Source of the DNA: Flavobacterium psychrophilum DSM 3660 = ATCC 49418
Lineage (GTDB): Bacteria; Bacteroidota; Bacteroidia; Flavobacteriales; Flavobacteriaceae
Assembly (NCBI RefSeq): GCF_002217405.1
Contig: NZ_MUHE01000027.1
Span: 1 to 64,000 of the forward strand
Length of the DNA: 64,000 nucleotides
Direction: 5' to 3'
Shown here: positions 54,977-64,000 of the stretch, piece by piece
Numbering within the stretch: the first letter of the stretch is position 1
How the letters are laid out: each line of letters starts with the position of its first letter
The notes under the pieces: model-generated
The model's database searches: none
Told to the model about the DNA's origin: nothing
What the model saw: the letters and a program-made list of their open reading frames with translations, nothing else
Made by a program: the position numbers and the translations under genes

Positions 54977-56404
54977 ATGGAAGAGTGTATCTCAGTATTT
55001 GATATGTTAAAAATTGGCGTTGGCCCATCAAGTTCACACACCCTTGGCCCTTGGCGCGCTGCCGAAAAATTTCTAGAAGAATTAACAAATAATGATATTT
55101 TAGAAAAAACAATTCGAGTAAAAGTCGATTTGTATGGTTCTCTTTCGCTAACAGGAACAGGACACGCAACAGATCTGGCAGTAATGTTAGGACTTAGTGG
55201 CCAAGATCCCGAATATATTCCTGTGCAAAATATTTCTGGAATTATAAAAAATATTGAAGATAAAAAAGAAATAAACTTAAGCAACAAAAAACTCATTCCT
55301 TTTTATTTTTTGCAAGACATTGTTTTTAATAAAAATTTCTTGCCTTTTCATGCCAATGGATTAAGATTTACCGCATTTACTTCCAATGAAAATGAATACC
55401 AATCTACCTTCTATTCCATTGGTGGCGGATTTGTGGTTAAAGAAGAAAGAGAAAATGCTAAGAAAAAAACAGAAATAAAACATACATTTCCTTATCCAAT
55501 AAATCTAGCAGAAGAATTATTACAATATTGTATTTCGAAAAACAAAAAAATATCTGAAATCGTTTACGAAAACGAAAAATCGATGCGTTCCGAAGACCAA
55601 ATAGACCATGAGTTAATGAGAATCTGGACAACTATGCTAGAATGTATGCACATTGGTTGCCATAGCGAAGGAATTTTGCCTGGCGGATTAAATGTGCGTA
55701 GAAGAGCGTTCGATATGCATCAAAACTTAATAGGATTAGCCAATTACTCAAACCCACAAGAATGGTTAGAATCTATCAGAAAAACAGAAGTTAAATTTCG
55801 CCAAATCCTAAAATGGGTTTCTTGTTTTGCCCTTGCGGTAAATGAAGTAAATGCTTCTTTAGGCCGAGTAGTAACAGCTCCAACTAACGGAAGTGCGGGG
55901 GTAATTCCTGCCGTTTTAATGTATTATTTATGCATCGAAAATCATCAAGCAGGCAAAAAAGAAATAAAACAATTCTTGATGGTTGCTGGCGAAATAGGAA
56001 GTATATTCAAAAAAGGCGCAACAATATCGGCTGCAATGGGTGGTTGCCAAGCCGAAATTGGAGTCTCATCTGCTATGGCTGCAGCAGCACTATGCGAACT
56101 CATGGGGGGAACTCCAGAACAAGTACTCATGGCTGCCGAAATAGCCATGGAACACCACTTAGGATTAACCTGTGACCCGATTGCTGGTTTGGTACAAATT
56201 CCGTGTATAGAAAGAAATACTATGGGCGCCATAAAAGCTATAAATGCTGCCGAATTAGCGCTGGAAACCGACCCTAAAAATGCCAAAGTTCCTTTAGATA
56301 AAGTCGTAAACACCATGTGGCAAACTGCAAAAGACATGAATAATAAGTACAAAGAAACCTCTGAAGGTGGATTAGCAATTGCTGTAAATATGGCTGATTG
56401 CTAA
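54977..56404 (+). CDS. sdaA: L-serine ammonia-lyase, single-chain iron-sulfur type
   Basis: The 475-residue protein is the fused alpha/beta form of iron-sulfur serine dehydratase, which makes pyruvate from serine. [20 protein letters not shown] opens the beta part. The cysteines for the 4Fe-4S cluster lie in the alpha part: [13 protein letters not shown] near residue 355 and [18 protein letters not shown] near residue 397. Length is normal. It is followed by a decayed DUF2809 gene. Confidence 0.95.
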   Translation: MEECISVFDMLKIGVGPSSSHTLGPWRAAEKFLEELTNNDILEKTIRVKVDLYGSLSLTGTGHATDLAVMLGLSGQDPEYIPVQNISGIIKNIEDKKEINLSNKKLIPFYFLQDIVFNKNFLPFHANGLRFTAFTSNENEYQSTFYSIGGGFVVKEERENAKKKTEIKHTFPYPINLAEELLQYCISKNKKISEIVYENEKSMRSEDQIDHELMRIWTTMLECMHIGCHSEGILPGGLNVRRRAFDMHQNLIGLANYSNPQEWLESIRKTEVKFRQILKWVSCFALAVNEVNASLGRVVTAPTNGSAGVIPAVLMYYLCIENHQAGKKEIKQFLMVAGEIGSIFKKGATISAAMGGCQAEIGVSSAMAAAALCELMGGTPEQVLMAAEIAMEHHLGLTCDPIAGLVQIPCIERNTMGAIKAINAAELALETDPKNAKVPLDKVVNTMWQTAKDMNNKYKETSEGGLAIAVNMADC

Positions 56405-56408
56405 ATTT

Positions 56409-56607
56409 ATGATACTAAATAACAATCGTTTTTCTTATACTAATAATAATCACAGTTATTTTGGGTATTATATCCCAAAAAAATGATTTTGTTCCACCTT
56501 TTTTTAAAGATATTTTATACGCTGTAATGGTTTATTTTATAATGTGTTTTATTTTTAAAAATTATAAGCCAAAGAAAACCATAATTCTTGCTTTATTATT
56601 TTATTAG
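56409..56607 (+). pseudogene. Frameshifted, truncated DUF2809 membrane protein gene
   Basis: The ATG at 56409 opens frame A (MILNNNRF); after a one-base slip near 56431, frame B reads LIIITVILGIISQKNDF, then PPFFKDILYAVMVYFIMCF and IFKNYKPKKTIILALLFY before a TAG at 56605. This order is that of DUF2809 membrane proteins (ILGLLSRK... GDxLYAVMVYFL...), but only about half the domain remains and the conserved IEFSQLYQ region is gone. It follows sdaA by four bases. Confidence 0.65.
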
Positions 56608-56703
56608 CACTATATTTTTCTTCCTATTTACAAGTAAACTAATCGATTTTATTACTTTTACAACCTAATATTTAAAGACAACATTCTAAAAATTATAAAT
56701 CAA

Positions 56704-57522
56704 ATGTCAGTAGCCAAAAAAGATTACAAACGCATAACCGTAAAATCATTGATAGATATGAAAGCCAATGGTGAAAAAATTTCTATGCTTACAGCCTACG
56801 ACTATACGATGGCAAAAATTGTAGATACCGCTGGAGTCGATGTTATTTTAGTTGGGGATTCTGCCAGTAATGTAATGGCAGGGCACGAAACCACTTTACC
56901 AATTACTTTAGATCAGATGATTTATCACGCATCGAGCGTAGTTCGAGCTATCGAAAGAGCTTTGGTTGTGGTAGATTTGCCTTTTGGAAGCTACCAATCA
57001 GATTCAAAAGAAGCCTTACGTTCGTCTATTAGAATTATGAAAGAAAGCGGAGGTCACGCTGTAAAACTAGAAGGCGGAAGAGAAATAAAAGAGTCTATCA
57101 AAAAAATTCTAAATGCAGGAATTCCAGTTATGGGACATTTGGGGCTTACACCACAATCTATATACAAATTTGGAACTTATACCGTTCGTGCCAAAGAAGA
57201 AGAAGAAGCCGAAAAATTACTAGACGATGCTAAACTATTAGAAAAATTAGGCTGTTTCGCTTTAGTTTTGGAAAAAATTCCAGCACATTTAGCCGAAAAA
57301 GTTGCCCAAAGTATTTCTATTCCCGTAATAGGAATTGGCGCTGGCGGTGGTGTAGATGGCCAAGTTTTAGTCATTCATGATATGTTAGGAATGAACAACG
57401 AATTTAGCCCCAGATTTTTAAGAAGATACCTAGATTTATATGACCAAATGACCAAAGCTATAGGTAATTATGTTGCCGATGTGAAAAGTAAAGATTTCCC
57501 GAATGCTAATGAACAGTATTAA
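56704..57522 (+). CDS. panB: 3-methyl-2-oxobutanoate hydroxymethyltransferase
   Basis: The 272-residue enzyme adds a hydroxymethyl group from 5,10-methylene-tetrahydrofolate to alpha-ketoisovalerate in pantothenate synthesis. [14 protein letters not shown] near residue 28, [17 protein letters not shown] near residue 47, and [14 protein letters not shown] near residue 140 are family blocks, and [18 protein letters not shown] near residue 205 closes the barrel. Length is normal. Genes after it on the same strand follow at short intervals: S41 peptidase (46 bases), rluA-type (33), aldehyde dehydrogenase (23), membrane protein (17). Confidence 0.96.
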   Translation: MSVAKKDYKRITVKSLIDMKANGEKISMLTAYDYTMAKIVDTAGVDVILVGDSASNVMAGHETTLPITLDQMIYHASSVVRAIERALVVVDLPFGSYQSDSKEALRSSIRIMKESGGHAVKLEGGREIKESIKKILNAGIPVMGHLGLTPQSIYKFGTYTVRAKEEEEAEKLLDDAKLLEKLGCFALVLEKIPAHLAEKVAQSISIPVIGIGAGGGVDGQVLVIHDMLGMNNEFSPRFLRRYLDLYDQMTKAIGNYVADVKSKDFPNANEQY

Positions 57523-57568
57523 TTAGTAGTATATATCCTATAAAAATAAATTTTAATAAAAAGATTAC

Positions 57569-58846
57569 ATGAAGAAAAGCACCATTTTTATTCTGCTCTT
57601 TACATTAAATATTTCATTTGCACAAAGTACAAAATCTGAAATCACAGATGATAAAAAAATATTTGGTTTATCTAAACTTTGGAGTGACGTAAAATACAAT
57701 TTTGTGAATTTTGATTTAGTAGATATCGATTGGGATAAAACCTATCAAGAATACATTCCGAAAGTATTAGCTACAAAATCTACTTATGATTATTATCAAG
57801 AACTTATAAAAGTGATGGCTTCCCTGAAAGATGGTCATAGTAATGTTTATTATACTTCTCCTGATTATGGACGACCTCCTTTAAGAACTAAATTAATTGA
57901 AAACAAAGTTCTTGTTACTAACGTATATAATGACACGTTGGTTTCAAAAAACATTGCAATTGGTGATGAAATTTTGGAAATAAACAATTTAAATGCTATT
58001 GAGTATGGCAAAAAATTCGTAATGCCGTACCAAAGTGCATCAACAGTTCAAGATTTGGATAATAGGACTTTTCATTATGCTTTTTTTTACGGCAAAATAA
58101 ATGAGCCAATTGTATTAAAAATCAAGAAAAAAGACAATTCTGTTTTTACAACAACAATAAGTAGAAAATTAAAATCAAATGACAAAAAACAATCTTTCGA
58201 ATTAAAAATAACAAAAGACAATATTGCACATCTTATTATTAATGATTTTGAAAATAAGAATTACCGCAAAATATTTGACAGTTTATATGTAAATATACTA
58301 AAATCAAAAGCACTGATTATTGATGTTAGAAACAATGGTGGTGGTAATGGAAGTCATGGATATTATATATTATCGCATTTAATTGATAAAAAAATTCCTA
58401 CTTCAAAAACTAAAACAAGACAATATATTCCTTTATATAAAGCATCTGGTTATTCCGATATTTTTTTAGAAATGTCTCCTTATTTCTTAGAACCAGTACA
58501 AAATAAAGAAAGATATCTAAAACAAGTTATAGTCTTAACTAGTGCAAAAACATTTTCTGCAGCAGAAGATTTTTTAGTAGCATACGACAATTCTAAAAGA
58601 GGTATTAAAATTGGACAAAGAACAGGAGGAAGCACAGGACAACCCATTTCTTTTGATCTTCCAGAAGGTGGAAAGATGCGAATCTGTACTAAAAGAGATA
58701 TGTATCCAGATGGAAAAGAATTTGTAGGCATAGGTATAATACCAGATATTGAAATAAATGAAACAATAGAATCGATACAAAAAGGTAAAGATATTGTTTT
58801 AGAAAAAGCCATAGAAGTTATAAATAAAAAGCCACTTAAATCTTAA
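57569..58846 (+). CDS. Secreted S41-family peptidase
   Basis: The 425-residue protein has a signal peptide (KKSTIFILLFTLNISFAQ) and an S41/C-terminal-processing protease domain. LIIDVRNNGGGNGSHG near residue 250 and the nucleophile block VLTSAKTFSAAEDFLVA near residue 315, with GQRTGGSTGQPISFDLPEGG after it, fit the tricorn-like S41 group. The PDZ region appears to lie at residues 100-150. It probably works in the periplasm. It sits between panB and the pseudouridine synthase gene, at operon-like spacing. Confidence 0.87.
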   Translation: MKKSTIFILLFTLNISFAQSTKSEITDDKKIFGLSKLWSDVKYNFVNFDLVDIDWDKTYQEYIPKVLATKSTYDYYQELIKVMASLKDGHSNVYYTSPDYGRPPLRTKLIENKVLVTNVYNDTLVSKNIAIGDEILEINNLNAIEYGKKFVMPYQSASTVQDLDNRTFHYAFFYGKINEPIVLKIKKKDNSVFTTTISRKLKSNDKKQSFELKITKDNIAHLIINDFENKNYRKIFDSLYVNILKSKALIIDVRNNGGGNGSHGYYILSHLIDKKIPTSKTKTRQYIPLYKASGYSDIFLEMSPYFLEPVQNKERYLKQVIVLTSAKTFSAAEDFLVAYDNSKRGIKIGQRTGGSTGQPISFDLPEGGKMRICTKRDMYPDGKEFVGIGIIPDIEINETIESIQKGKDIVLEKAIEVINKKPLKS

Positions 58847-58879
58847 TACTATTGAAACACATCAGTAACAGAAAAACAC

Positions 58880-59575
58880 ATGACAGAAAAAATAATATCC
58901 CACAAAAACAACCTACAAATTCTTCACCAAGACAATCACATTATTGTAGTAAATAAGCGTGTAGGCGATATTGTGCAGGGTGACAAAACAGGCGACAAAC
59001 CTTTATCAGAAGTTGTCAAAGAATATATAAAAGATAAATACGATAAACCAGGCGAAGTTTTTTTAGGTGTTGTACACCGATTAGATAGACCTACAACAGG
59101 AATTGTAGTTTTTGCCAGAACAAGTAAGGCATTAACCAGATTAAACGAAATGTTTAGTAATCGAGAAACCCAAAAAACATATTGGGCAGTTGTAAAAAAC
59201 AAACCTGAAAAAAATGAAGCTAAATTAGTTCATTATTTAAAAAGAAATGAAAGAAATAACACCTCAAAAGCACATATCAAAGAAGTTCCAGAGAGCAAAT
59301 TAGCTTCTTTAGATTATAAAATTATCAAGGAATTAAACAACTATTTTGCATTAGAAATTAATCTTCACACGGGGCGTCATCATCAAATTAGAGCACAGCT
59401 TTCTGCAATTGGTACCCCCATCAAAGGAGATTTAAAATACGGTTTCGACCGAAGCAATCCCAACGGAGGAATACATCTTCATGCCAGAAAATTAGTTTTT
59501 ATTCACCCAGTTACCAAGGAAAACATACAAATTATTGCACCAGTTCCTGACGATGTGATTTGGAAAGCAGTTTAA
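58880..59575 (+). CDS. RluA-family pseudouridine synthase
   Basis: The 231-residue protein has the RluA catalytic motif HRLDRPTTGIVVFARTSKA near residue 70, whose Asp is the nucleophile, and RHHQIRAQLSAIGTPIKGD near residue 173. No S4 domain is present, so it is the single-domain RluA type modifying rRNA or tRNA. Target positions are not predictable by eye. It overlaps nothing; the frame of the next gene opens inside it but the true next start is downstream. Confidence 0.92.
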   Translation: MTEKIISHKNNLQILHQDNHIIVVNKRVGDIVQGDKTGDKPLSEVVKEYIKDKYDKPGEVFLGVVHRLDRPTTGIVVFARTSKALTRLNEMFSNRETQKTYWAVVKNKPEKNEAKLVHYLKRNERNNTSKAHIKEVPESKLASLDYKIIKELNNYFALEINLHTGRHHQIRAQLSAIGTPIKGDLKYGFDRSNPNGGIHLHARKLVFIHPVTKENIQIIAPVPDDVIWKAV

Positions 59576-59598
59576 TATTATATTTTATAAAAATTAAA

Positions 59599-60930
59599 AT
59601 GATGAATAATTTACCCTCCATTTCACAAAGAAAAGATGCTTTAAAAAAGCTACTAAAAAATATTATTATTCACGAAGAAGAAATTCTTGAAGCTTTATAT
59701 AAAGATTTTAAAAAACCAAGATTTGAAGGTATTGTTACCGAAACATCATATATCATCTCGGAACTAAAAAACACCATCAATAAAATAGATTCTTGGAGCA
59801 AACCAAAATGGGTTTTTCCATCGCTTCTAAATTTTCCATCGTCGGATTATATATATAGCGAACCTTACGGAAAAGTACTCATTATTTCGCCCTGGAATTA
59901 TCCATTCCAACTAGCCATCAGTCCACTTATTGCAGCAGTTGCAGCGGGAAATACGGTAACACTAAAACCATCGGAACTTACACCATATACATCGGGAATA
60001 TTATCCAAAATTATCAGAGAATCCTTTGAAGTAAAACACGTTGTGGTTGTAACTGGCGATTATACTATTGCACAGGATTTACTAAAAAAACGTTGGGATT
60101 ATATTTTCTTTACAGGAAGTGTTACCGTTGGAAAAATTGTAGCCAAAGCTGCCGCCGAAAATCTAACGCCCATAACCTTAGAATTAGGAGGTAAAAATCC
60201 TTGTATTGTAGATGAATCTGCTAATCTTCAACTGGCGGCAAAACGTATCATTTGGGGCAAAATTCTAAATGCTGGGCAAACTTGTATTGCTCCAGATTAT
60301 ATATTGGTTCATCATAAAATGAAATCGAAATTAATTAATTATCTTATAGACGAAATTAAAAAGGCACTGGGCGAAAACCCACAAGAATCCGAAGATTTCG
60401 CTAGAATTATTAATCTAAAAAATTGGGAAAGACAATTAAGTTTGATCGAAAATCAGAATATAATTTCTGGTGGCCAATCTAGCAAAAATGATTTTTACCT
60501 AGCGCCTACACTACTAGACGAACCTCATTTAGATAGTCCTGTTATGAAAGACGAAATTTTTGGGCCTATTTTACCAATCCTTTCTTACCAATCTAAAACA
60601 GATATTGAAAGCACTATTTCTAAATACGAAAAATCATTATCGCTATTTATTTTCTCAGAAAATAAGTCATTTATTAAAGAAGTACTAAATAAATATTCTT
60701 TTGGTGGTGGTTGTGTAAATGATACAATTATTCATTTTTCAAATAGTCGTTTGCCTTTTGGTGGTGTTGGTCATAGCGGTATTGGTGCTTATCACGGCAA
60801 ACTAAGTTTCGATACTTTTTCGCATAAAAAATCGATCGTTAGAAAAGGAAATTGGCTCGATTTACCATTAAGATATGCTCCTTACAAAAATAAAGTAAAT
60901 ATTATAAAACGAATACTAAACTGGCTATAA
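59599..60930 (+). CDS. Aldehyde dehydrogenase
   Basis: The 443-residue enzyme is a class 3-like ALDH that oxidises aldehydes with NAD(P). The coenzyme loop FFTGSVTVGKIVA lies near residue 175, the catalytic Glu in LELGGKNPCIVDES near residue 200, and the nucleophile Cys in AGQTCIAPDY near residue 235. The frame opens at 59560, inside the pseudouridine synthase gene; the ATG at 59599 (or the adjacent one at 59602) gives the normal class 3 N-terminus. It is probably part of the panB operon. Confidence 0.92.
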   Translation: MMNNLPSISQRKDALKKLLKNIIIHEEEILEALYKDFKKPRFEGIVTETSYIISELKNTINKIDSWSKPKWVFPSLLNFPSSDYIYSEPYGKVLIISPWNYPFQLAISPLIAAVAAGNTVTLKPSELTPYTSGILSKIIRESFEVKHVVVVTGDYTIAQDLLKKRWDYIFFTGSVTVGKIVAKAAAENLTPITLELGGKNPCIVDESANLQLAAKRIIWGKILNAGQTCIAPDYILVHHKMKSKLINYLIDEIKKALGENPQESEDFARIINLKNWERQLSLIENQNIISGGQSSKNDFYLAPTLLDEPHLDSPVMKDEIFGPILPILSYQSKTDIESTISKYEKSLSLFIFSENKSFIKEVLNKYSFGGGCVNDTIIHFSNSRLPFGGVGHSGIGAYHGKLSFDTFSHKKSIVRKGNWLDLPLRYAPYKNKVNIIKRILNWL

Positions 60931-60947
60931 TTTAAACAAAAACAAAC

Positions 60948-61676
60948 ATGCAAGAAATGAATGAAACTAAAAAATATTTAAGTTTAGAAGAAACAATCGA
61001 CGATGCTTTTCAAATCTGGAAAAAAACAGCACTCATGGGCGGATTGGCTTTTCTTTTTTTAATACTTATTCTAACAGCGTTAGTATCTGTAGGAATGGGT
61101 TATTTTTTTAATGCAAAAGAACTTCCTGAACTAATAAAAGATTTTAATCCAGAAATATTATCAAGCAACGCATTGCTAATTTATTTTGGTATAGTTATAG
61201 GTTTTACAGTCCTTATTAGCCCTTTTGTAGCAGGAATGCTAAAAATGGCTTATGATGCAGATAATGGTAAAGAAGTCACTTTTTCATCGATATATCATTA
61301 TGTAAATAGCCCAAAATTTTTAGATATTATATTAGCAACAGCTACAATTTCTTTATTTTCGGTATTATTAGATAATTTAATAAAAAATATGTTACCAAAT
61401 ACCTTAGGAGAAATACTAGGTTTTATGGTATCTTATGCCATATCGATACTTACATTTATAGCAATACCATTAGTGCTTTTTAAAAATTTAAATTTTATCG
61501 ATGCTCTTAAATTAAGCTGTTCTAGAATTTTAAATAACTTTTTTCCTGTTTTATTGTTAATGATTATAGCAGGAATATTTTCGATAATTGGAATTATTGC
61601 TTTTTGTATTGGTTTGTTTTTCACAATTCCATTCGCTTATGCAATGCAATATAGCATTTACAAAAGGTTGGGTTAG
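60948..61676 (+). CDS. Multi-pass membrane protein of unknown function
   Basis: The 242-residue protein has about five to six hydrophobic helices: residues 31-55, 75-95, 125-145, 160-180, and 200-230. LSLEETIDDAFQIWKK opens it, a segment also seen in the N-terminus of unnamed BPSS1780-like membrane proteins in this phylum. No catalytic motif is visible. It is the last gene of the panB-led set, 17 bases after the aldehyde dehydrogenase. A second Met lies three codons in. Confidence 0.7.
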   Translation: MQEMNETKKYLSLEETIDDAFQIWKKTALMGGLAFLFLILILTALVSVGMGYFFNAKELPELIKDFNPEILSSNALLIYFGIVIGFTVLISPFVAGMLKMAYDADNGKEVTFSSIYHYVNSPKFLDIILATATISLFSVLLDNLIKNMLPNTLGEILGFMVSYAISILTFIAIPLVLFKNLNFIDALKLSCSRILNNFFPVLLLMIIAGIFSIIGIIAFCIGLFFTIPFAYAMQYSIYKRLG

Positions 61677-61757
61677 AAATTTTAACACAAAAATCCTGTT
61701 TTATTAGAAAAAACGAAACGAAATTTTTTCTAATATTACTCGCTCAATTTTAAATAG

Positions 61758-61832
61758 TATAATAAAATTTATAAAGCAATCGAAGAACTCAAATTAAAAT
61801 TTGATGAAATAGTTAAGGAATTAATCACATAA
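61758..61832 (+). pseudogene. Possible short remnant of a coding region
   Basis: Twenty-four codons (YNKIYKAIEELKLKFDEIVK then ELIT) end in TAA with amphipathic, coiled-coil-like character, but there is no start codon upstream. It may be the tail of a lost gene or chance. Confidence 0.25.
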
Positions 61833-61913
61833 AAAACTATGATAAGCTTATGATTTTTTATTGTTTTATTATTTAAAATCACACTATTATATATATATAA
61901 TTGGTATTATTTC

Positions 61914-61951
61914 TACTTTTGATTAATTTTAAAAAACTAGCGCTATTTTTG
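61914..61951 (+). promoter_or_regulatory. Two candidate -7 promoter elements for the MscS gene
   Basis: TACTTTTG (61914-61921) and TATTTTTG (61944-61951) both match TAnnTTTG, 78 and 48 bases before the ATG. Which is used is unknown. Confidence 0.35.
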
Positions 61952-61999
61952 ATGCCAAAGTATCTCATGGCGATTGATTAATTTGAGGAAACCACAAAA

Positions 62000-63871
62000 A
62001 TGACAACATTAATAAAACAATTATCGTTACTGCTAATATTCGCTTATTGCCTTGCAAGTGCGCAAACACAGAGTGAAAAACATGAAAACGATTCGATTAA
62101 CACAGCTGCTCTTGCAAATTTTAACAAGAAAGTTATTCTAATTAAGAAACAAATATCTGAGGATTCTATTCAAAAAATAGCACTAGAAGCAAAAATAAAA
62201 TCGCTAAAAACAACTGATAATCTAATAAAAGAAACTTTACAAAAACAACTAAATGTTTTAGTAAGTAAAGACTCATTACGGTTATTAGATAAAAAAAAAC
62301 AAATTGATGCTTTGCGATCTTCTGCAAAATATTATGCTGTAAATGGTTTTTTTAATGACACATTATTTGTTATTTATAGTAAACTAGGTAGTTTTTCTGC
62401 TCAGGATAGAGCAATTGCCATAGAGCGTAGAATAAAAAAATTAGCAGATAACTTTTATTTCAAAAGCGATTCGATAAATATTATAGCAACCGAAACAACA
62501 ATCGATTTAATGGCTGGCGAAAATATCTTAATCAGTCTTTCAGATAACGATGCCATTTGGAACAATACCACAAAATTAGCATTAGCCAACGAGTATAAAA
62601 TAATTATTGTAAATGCAATCATAAGCTACAAAAAGGAAACAAGTTTTGCAACTTTAGCTAAAGAAATAGGATTGGCAATTTTAGTGTTAATAATTATTAT
62701 TGGAATATTTTTTTATATTATTAAATTCTTCAACTGGATAGGAAATAAAATACAATTTGAGGAAAATAAGCGAATTAAAGGAATTAAAATTGGAAATTAC
62801 AATTTGTTTGATGCTAAAAGACAAGTATTGGCATTATTATCACTTAATAGAGTCATAAAATGGTTATTTATTCTATTACTAATATATATTGCTTTGCCAA
62901 TTTTATTTGGTATTTTTCCTTGGACAGAACATTTTACCGACACTCTTTTTGGCTATATTTTAAATCCTACCAAGCAAATAATATTAGGATTTTGGAATTA
63001 TTTACCCAATCTTTTTACCATCATAGTAATATATATTGTTTTCAAATATATATTAAAAGGAATACATTTTCTTAAAATAGAGATCGAAAATGACAAATTG
63101 CATCTTGCAGGATTTTACCCTGATTGGGCAAATCCAACCTATCAAATTTTAAGATTGGTATTATATGCTTTTATGTTTGTGTTAATTTTTCCGTTTTTAC
63201 CAGGAAGTAATTCGCCAATATTTCAAGGAGTTTCTGTTTTTTTGGGAGTTCTTTTTACTTTTGGATCTTCAGGTTCACTATCAAACATTGTTGCGGGGAT
63301 TGTTTTAACCTATATGCGATTATTTAAAATAGGAGACCGTGTAAAAATTGGCGATGTAGTAGGGGATGTAATCGAAAAATCGATGCTAGTTACAAGAATA
63401 AAAACCGTAAAAAACGAAGTAATTTCTATACCAAATACCACTGTAATGAGCAGTCATACAATAAATTACAGTAACGAAGCCGAAGCAGGAAATGGCTTAA
63501 TACTGCATACCACAGTAACTATTGGATACGATATACCTTGGAAAATTATGCACCAAGTATTATTAGACGCTTCAGACAGAACAGATTTATTGCTAAAAGA
63601 GCCAAAACCATTTGTACTACAAACTAGTTTAGATGATTTTTATGTGTCTTATCAAATAAATGCTTATACGAGAGAAGCCAACAAGCAATCTGGAATATAT
63701 TCTCAATTGCACGCTAATATACAAGATTGTTGTAACGAAGCAGGTATAGAAATTCTCTCCCCACATTACCGCCAAATGCGTGATGGTAATCGGGTAACTA
63801 TTCCTAATGATTATTTAGATAAAGATTATCAGGCACCAAGTTTTAATGTAAAAATAACAAAAGAAGATTAA
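62000..63871 (+). CDS. MscS-family mechanosensitive ion channel
   Basis: The 623-residue protein has a signal peptide (residues 1-22), a periplasmic coiled-coil region (about 25-205), then four or five membrane helices (about 220-440). The MscS core follows: VLFTFGSSGSLSNIVAGIVL is the pore-lining helix, then FKIGDRVKIGDVVGDVIEKS and ISIPNTTVMSSHTINYS of the beta domain. It is much longer than E. coli MscS (286) because of the N-terminal addition, the usual 'large MscS' type. It protects against osmotic downshock. It is a monocistronic unit. Confidence 0.92.
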   Translation: MTTLIKQLSLLLIFAYCLASAQTQSEKHENDSINTAALANFNKKVILIKKQISEDSIQKIALEAKIKSLKTTDNLIKETLQKQLNVLVSKDSLRLLDKKKQIDALRSSAKYYAVNGFFNDTLFVIYSKLGSFSAQDRAIAIERRIKKLADNFYFKSDSINIIATETTIDLMAGENILISLSDNDAIWNNTTKLALANEYKIIIVNAIISYKKETSFATLAKEIGLAILVLIIIIGIFFYIIKFFNWIGNKIQFEENKRIKGIKIGNYNLFDAKRQVLALLSLNRVIKWLFILLLIYIALPILFGIFPWTEHFTDTLFGYILNPTKQIILGFWNYLPNLFTIIVIYIVFKYILKGIHFLKIEIENDKLHLAGFYPDWANPTYQILRLVLYAFMFVLIFPFLPGSNSPIFQGVSVFLGVLFTFGSSGSLSNIVAGIVLTYMRLFKIGDRVKIGDVVGDVIEKSMLVTRIKTVKNEVISIPNTTVMSSHTINYSNEAEAGNGLILHTTVTIGYDIPWKIMHQVLLDASDRTDLLLKEPKPFVLQTSLDDFYVSYQINAYTREANKQSGIYSQLHANIQDCCNEAGIEILSPHYRQMRDGNRVTIPNDYLDKDYQAPSFNVKITKED

Positions 63872-64000
63872 ACAAATTTTTCTTAGTTAATTTAAATTGT
63901 AAAATAATCTGTTTTTTTAAGATTTTTATAATCAAATATTTATATAATAACAATCTATTGATGATTTTTTACCTAATGACTAATTATACCTTTATTAGTT

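Larger units (their letters stand above)
61677..61999. other. Spacer upstream of the MscS gene
   Basis: The spacer holds a possible short gene tail (61758-61832), two TAnnTTTG motifs at 61914 and 61944, and otherwise AT-rich sequence. Confidence 0.5.

Noticed and set aside
1..64000. tRNA, rRNA, tmRNA, RNase P RNA and riboswitches
   Set aside because: I looked for T-loop, anticodon-stem and conserved core motifs in the spacers and saw none. A covariance-model search would settle this.
1..64000. CRISPR arrays
   Set aside because: No regularly spaced direct repeats of 24-40 bases and no cas genes are present; the only regular arrays are the operator palindromes near 7 kb and the protein repeats at 32-33 kb.

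Overview
The window looks like chromosome from a member of the Flavobacteriaceae, most likely Flavobacterium or a close relative. The evidence is very low GC, the Bacteroidetes -7 promoter motif TAnnTTTG in front of many genes, and a Bacteroidetes-type gene set: a CzcA-type RND pump fused to a TolC-like channel, a kinase-aminotransferase fusion, a flavobacterial UvrA/PcrA, GlmM and PanB. Most genes are chromosomal housekeeping genes in short operons. I see no rRNA, tRNA, CRISPR array, prophage or intact insertion sequence.

Layout. 0-10 kb: yebC and gcvT (-), a stand-alone NAD(P)HX dehydratase and hutH (+), a methyltransferase, an acyltransferase, an XRE repressor divergent from an M14 peptidase across an array of GTTTAC-N4-GTAAAC palindromes, an Lrp regulator and a DinB-like protein. 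10-23.5 kb: a LOG-family hydrolase, uvrA, an ACP phosphodiesterase, glmM, an alpha/beta hydrolase in a cassette-like unit, a class V aminotransferase, an LpxL-like acyltransferase, a rhomboid protease, a SIMPL protein and dnaK, which is flanked by copies of the same hairpin. 23.5-31 kb: a dead transposase, the kinase-aminotransferase fusion, a second cassette-like unit carrying a lipoprotein, and pcrA/uvrD. 30.7-34.8 kb: a tight four-gene minus-strand cluster of unknown function. 34.9-45.5 kb: Sua5, oligopeptidase B, a cysteine synthase-like enzyme, an HNH protein next to prfB with its programmed frameshift, threonine aldolase with an 11-G tract, ybaB, recJ and an Smr protein. 45.5-51.6 kb: a heavy-metal efflux locus. 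51.9-64 kb: a phosphatase, an LtaS-like sulfatase, serine dehydratase, panB, an S41 peptidase, a pseudouridine synthase, an aldehyde dehydrogenase, a membrane protein and an MscS channel.

The best candidate for an undescribed system is the four-gene cluster at 30,696-34,755. It encodes a phospholipase D-like protein with a C-terminal J-domain motif, a protein made almost wholly of Trp-rich repeats of about 25 residues, a protein with an R-x4-H (HEPN-like) motif, and a GGCT-like protein with a zinc-ribbon tail. The genes are separated by 0-10 bases, as expected of one transcript. A role in defence or stress is an inference from domain content, not something shown by the sequence.

A second theme is intergenic 'fossils' and mobile small elements: a frameshifted DUF2809 gene, a ParD-like antitoxin tail, an IS1182-like transposase remnant, two copies of an interspersed hairpin repeat, and two single-gene units bounded by inverted GTTGxGCG repeats with long imperfect hairpins after the stop codon, reminiscent of integron cassettes.
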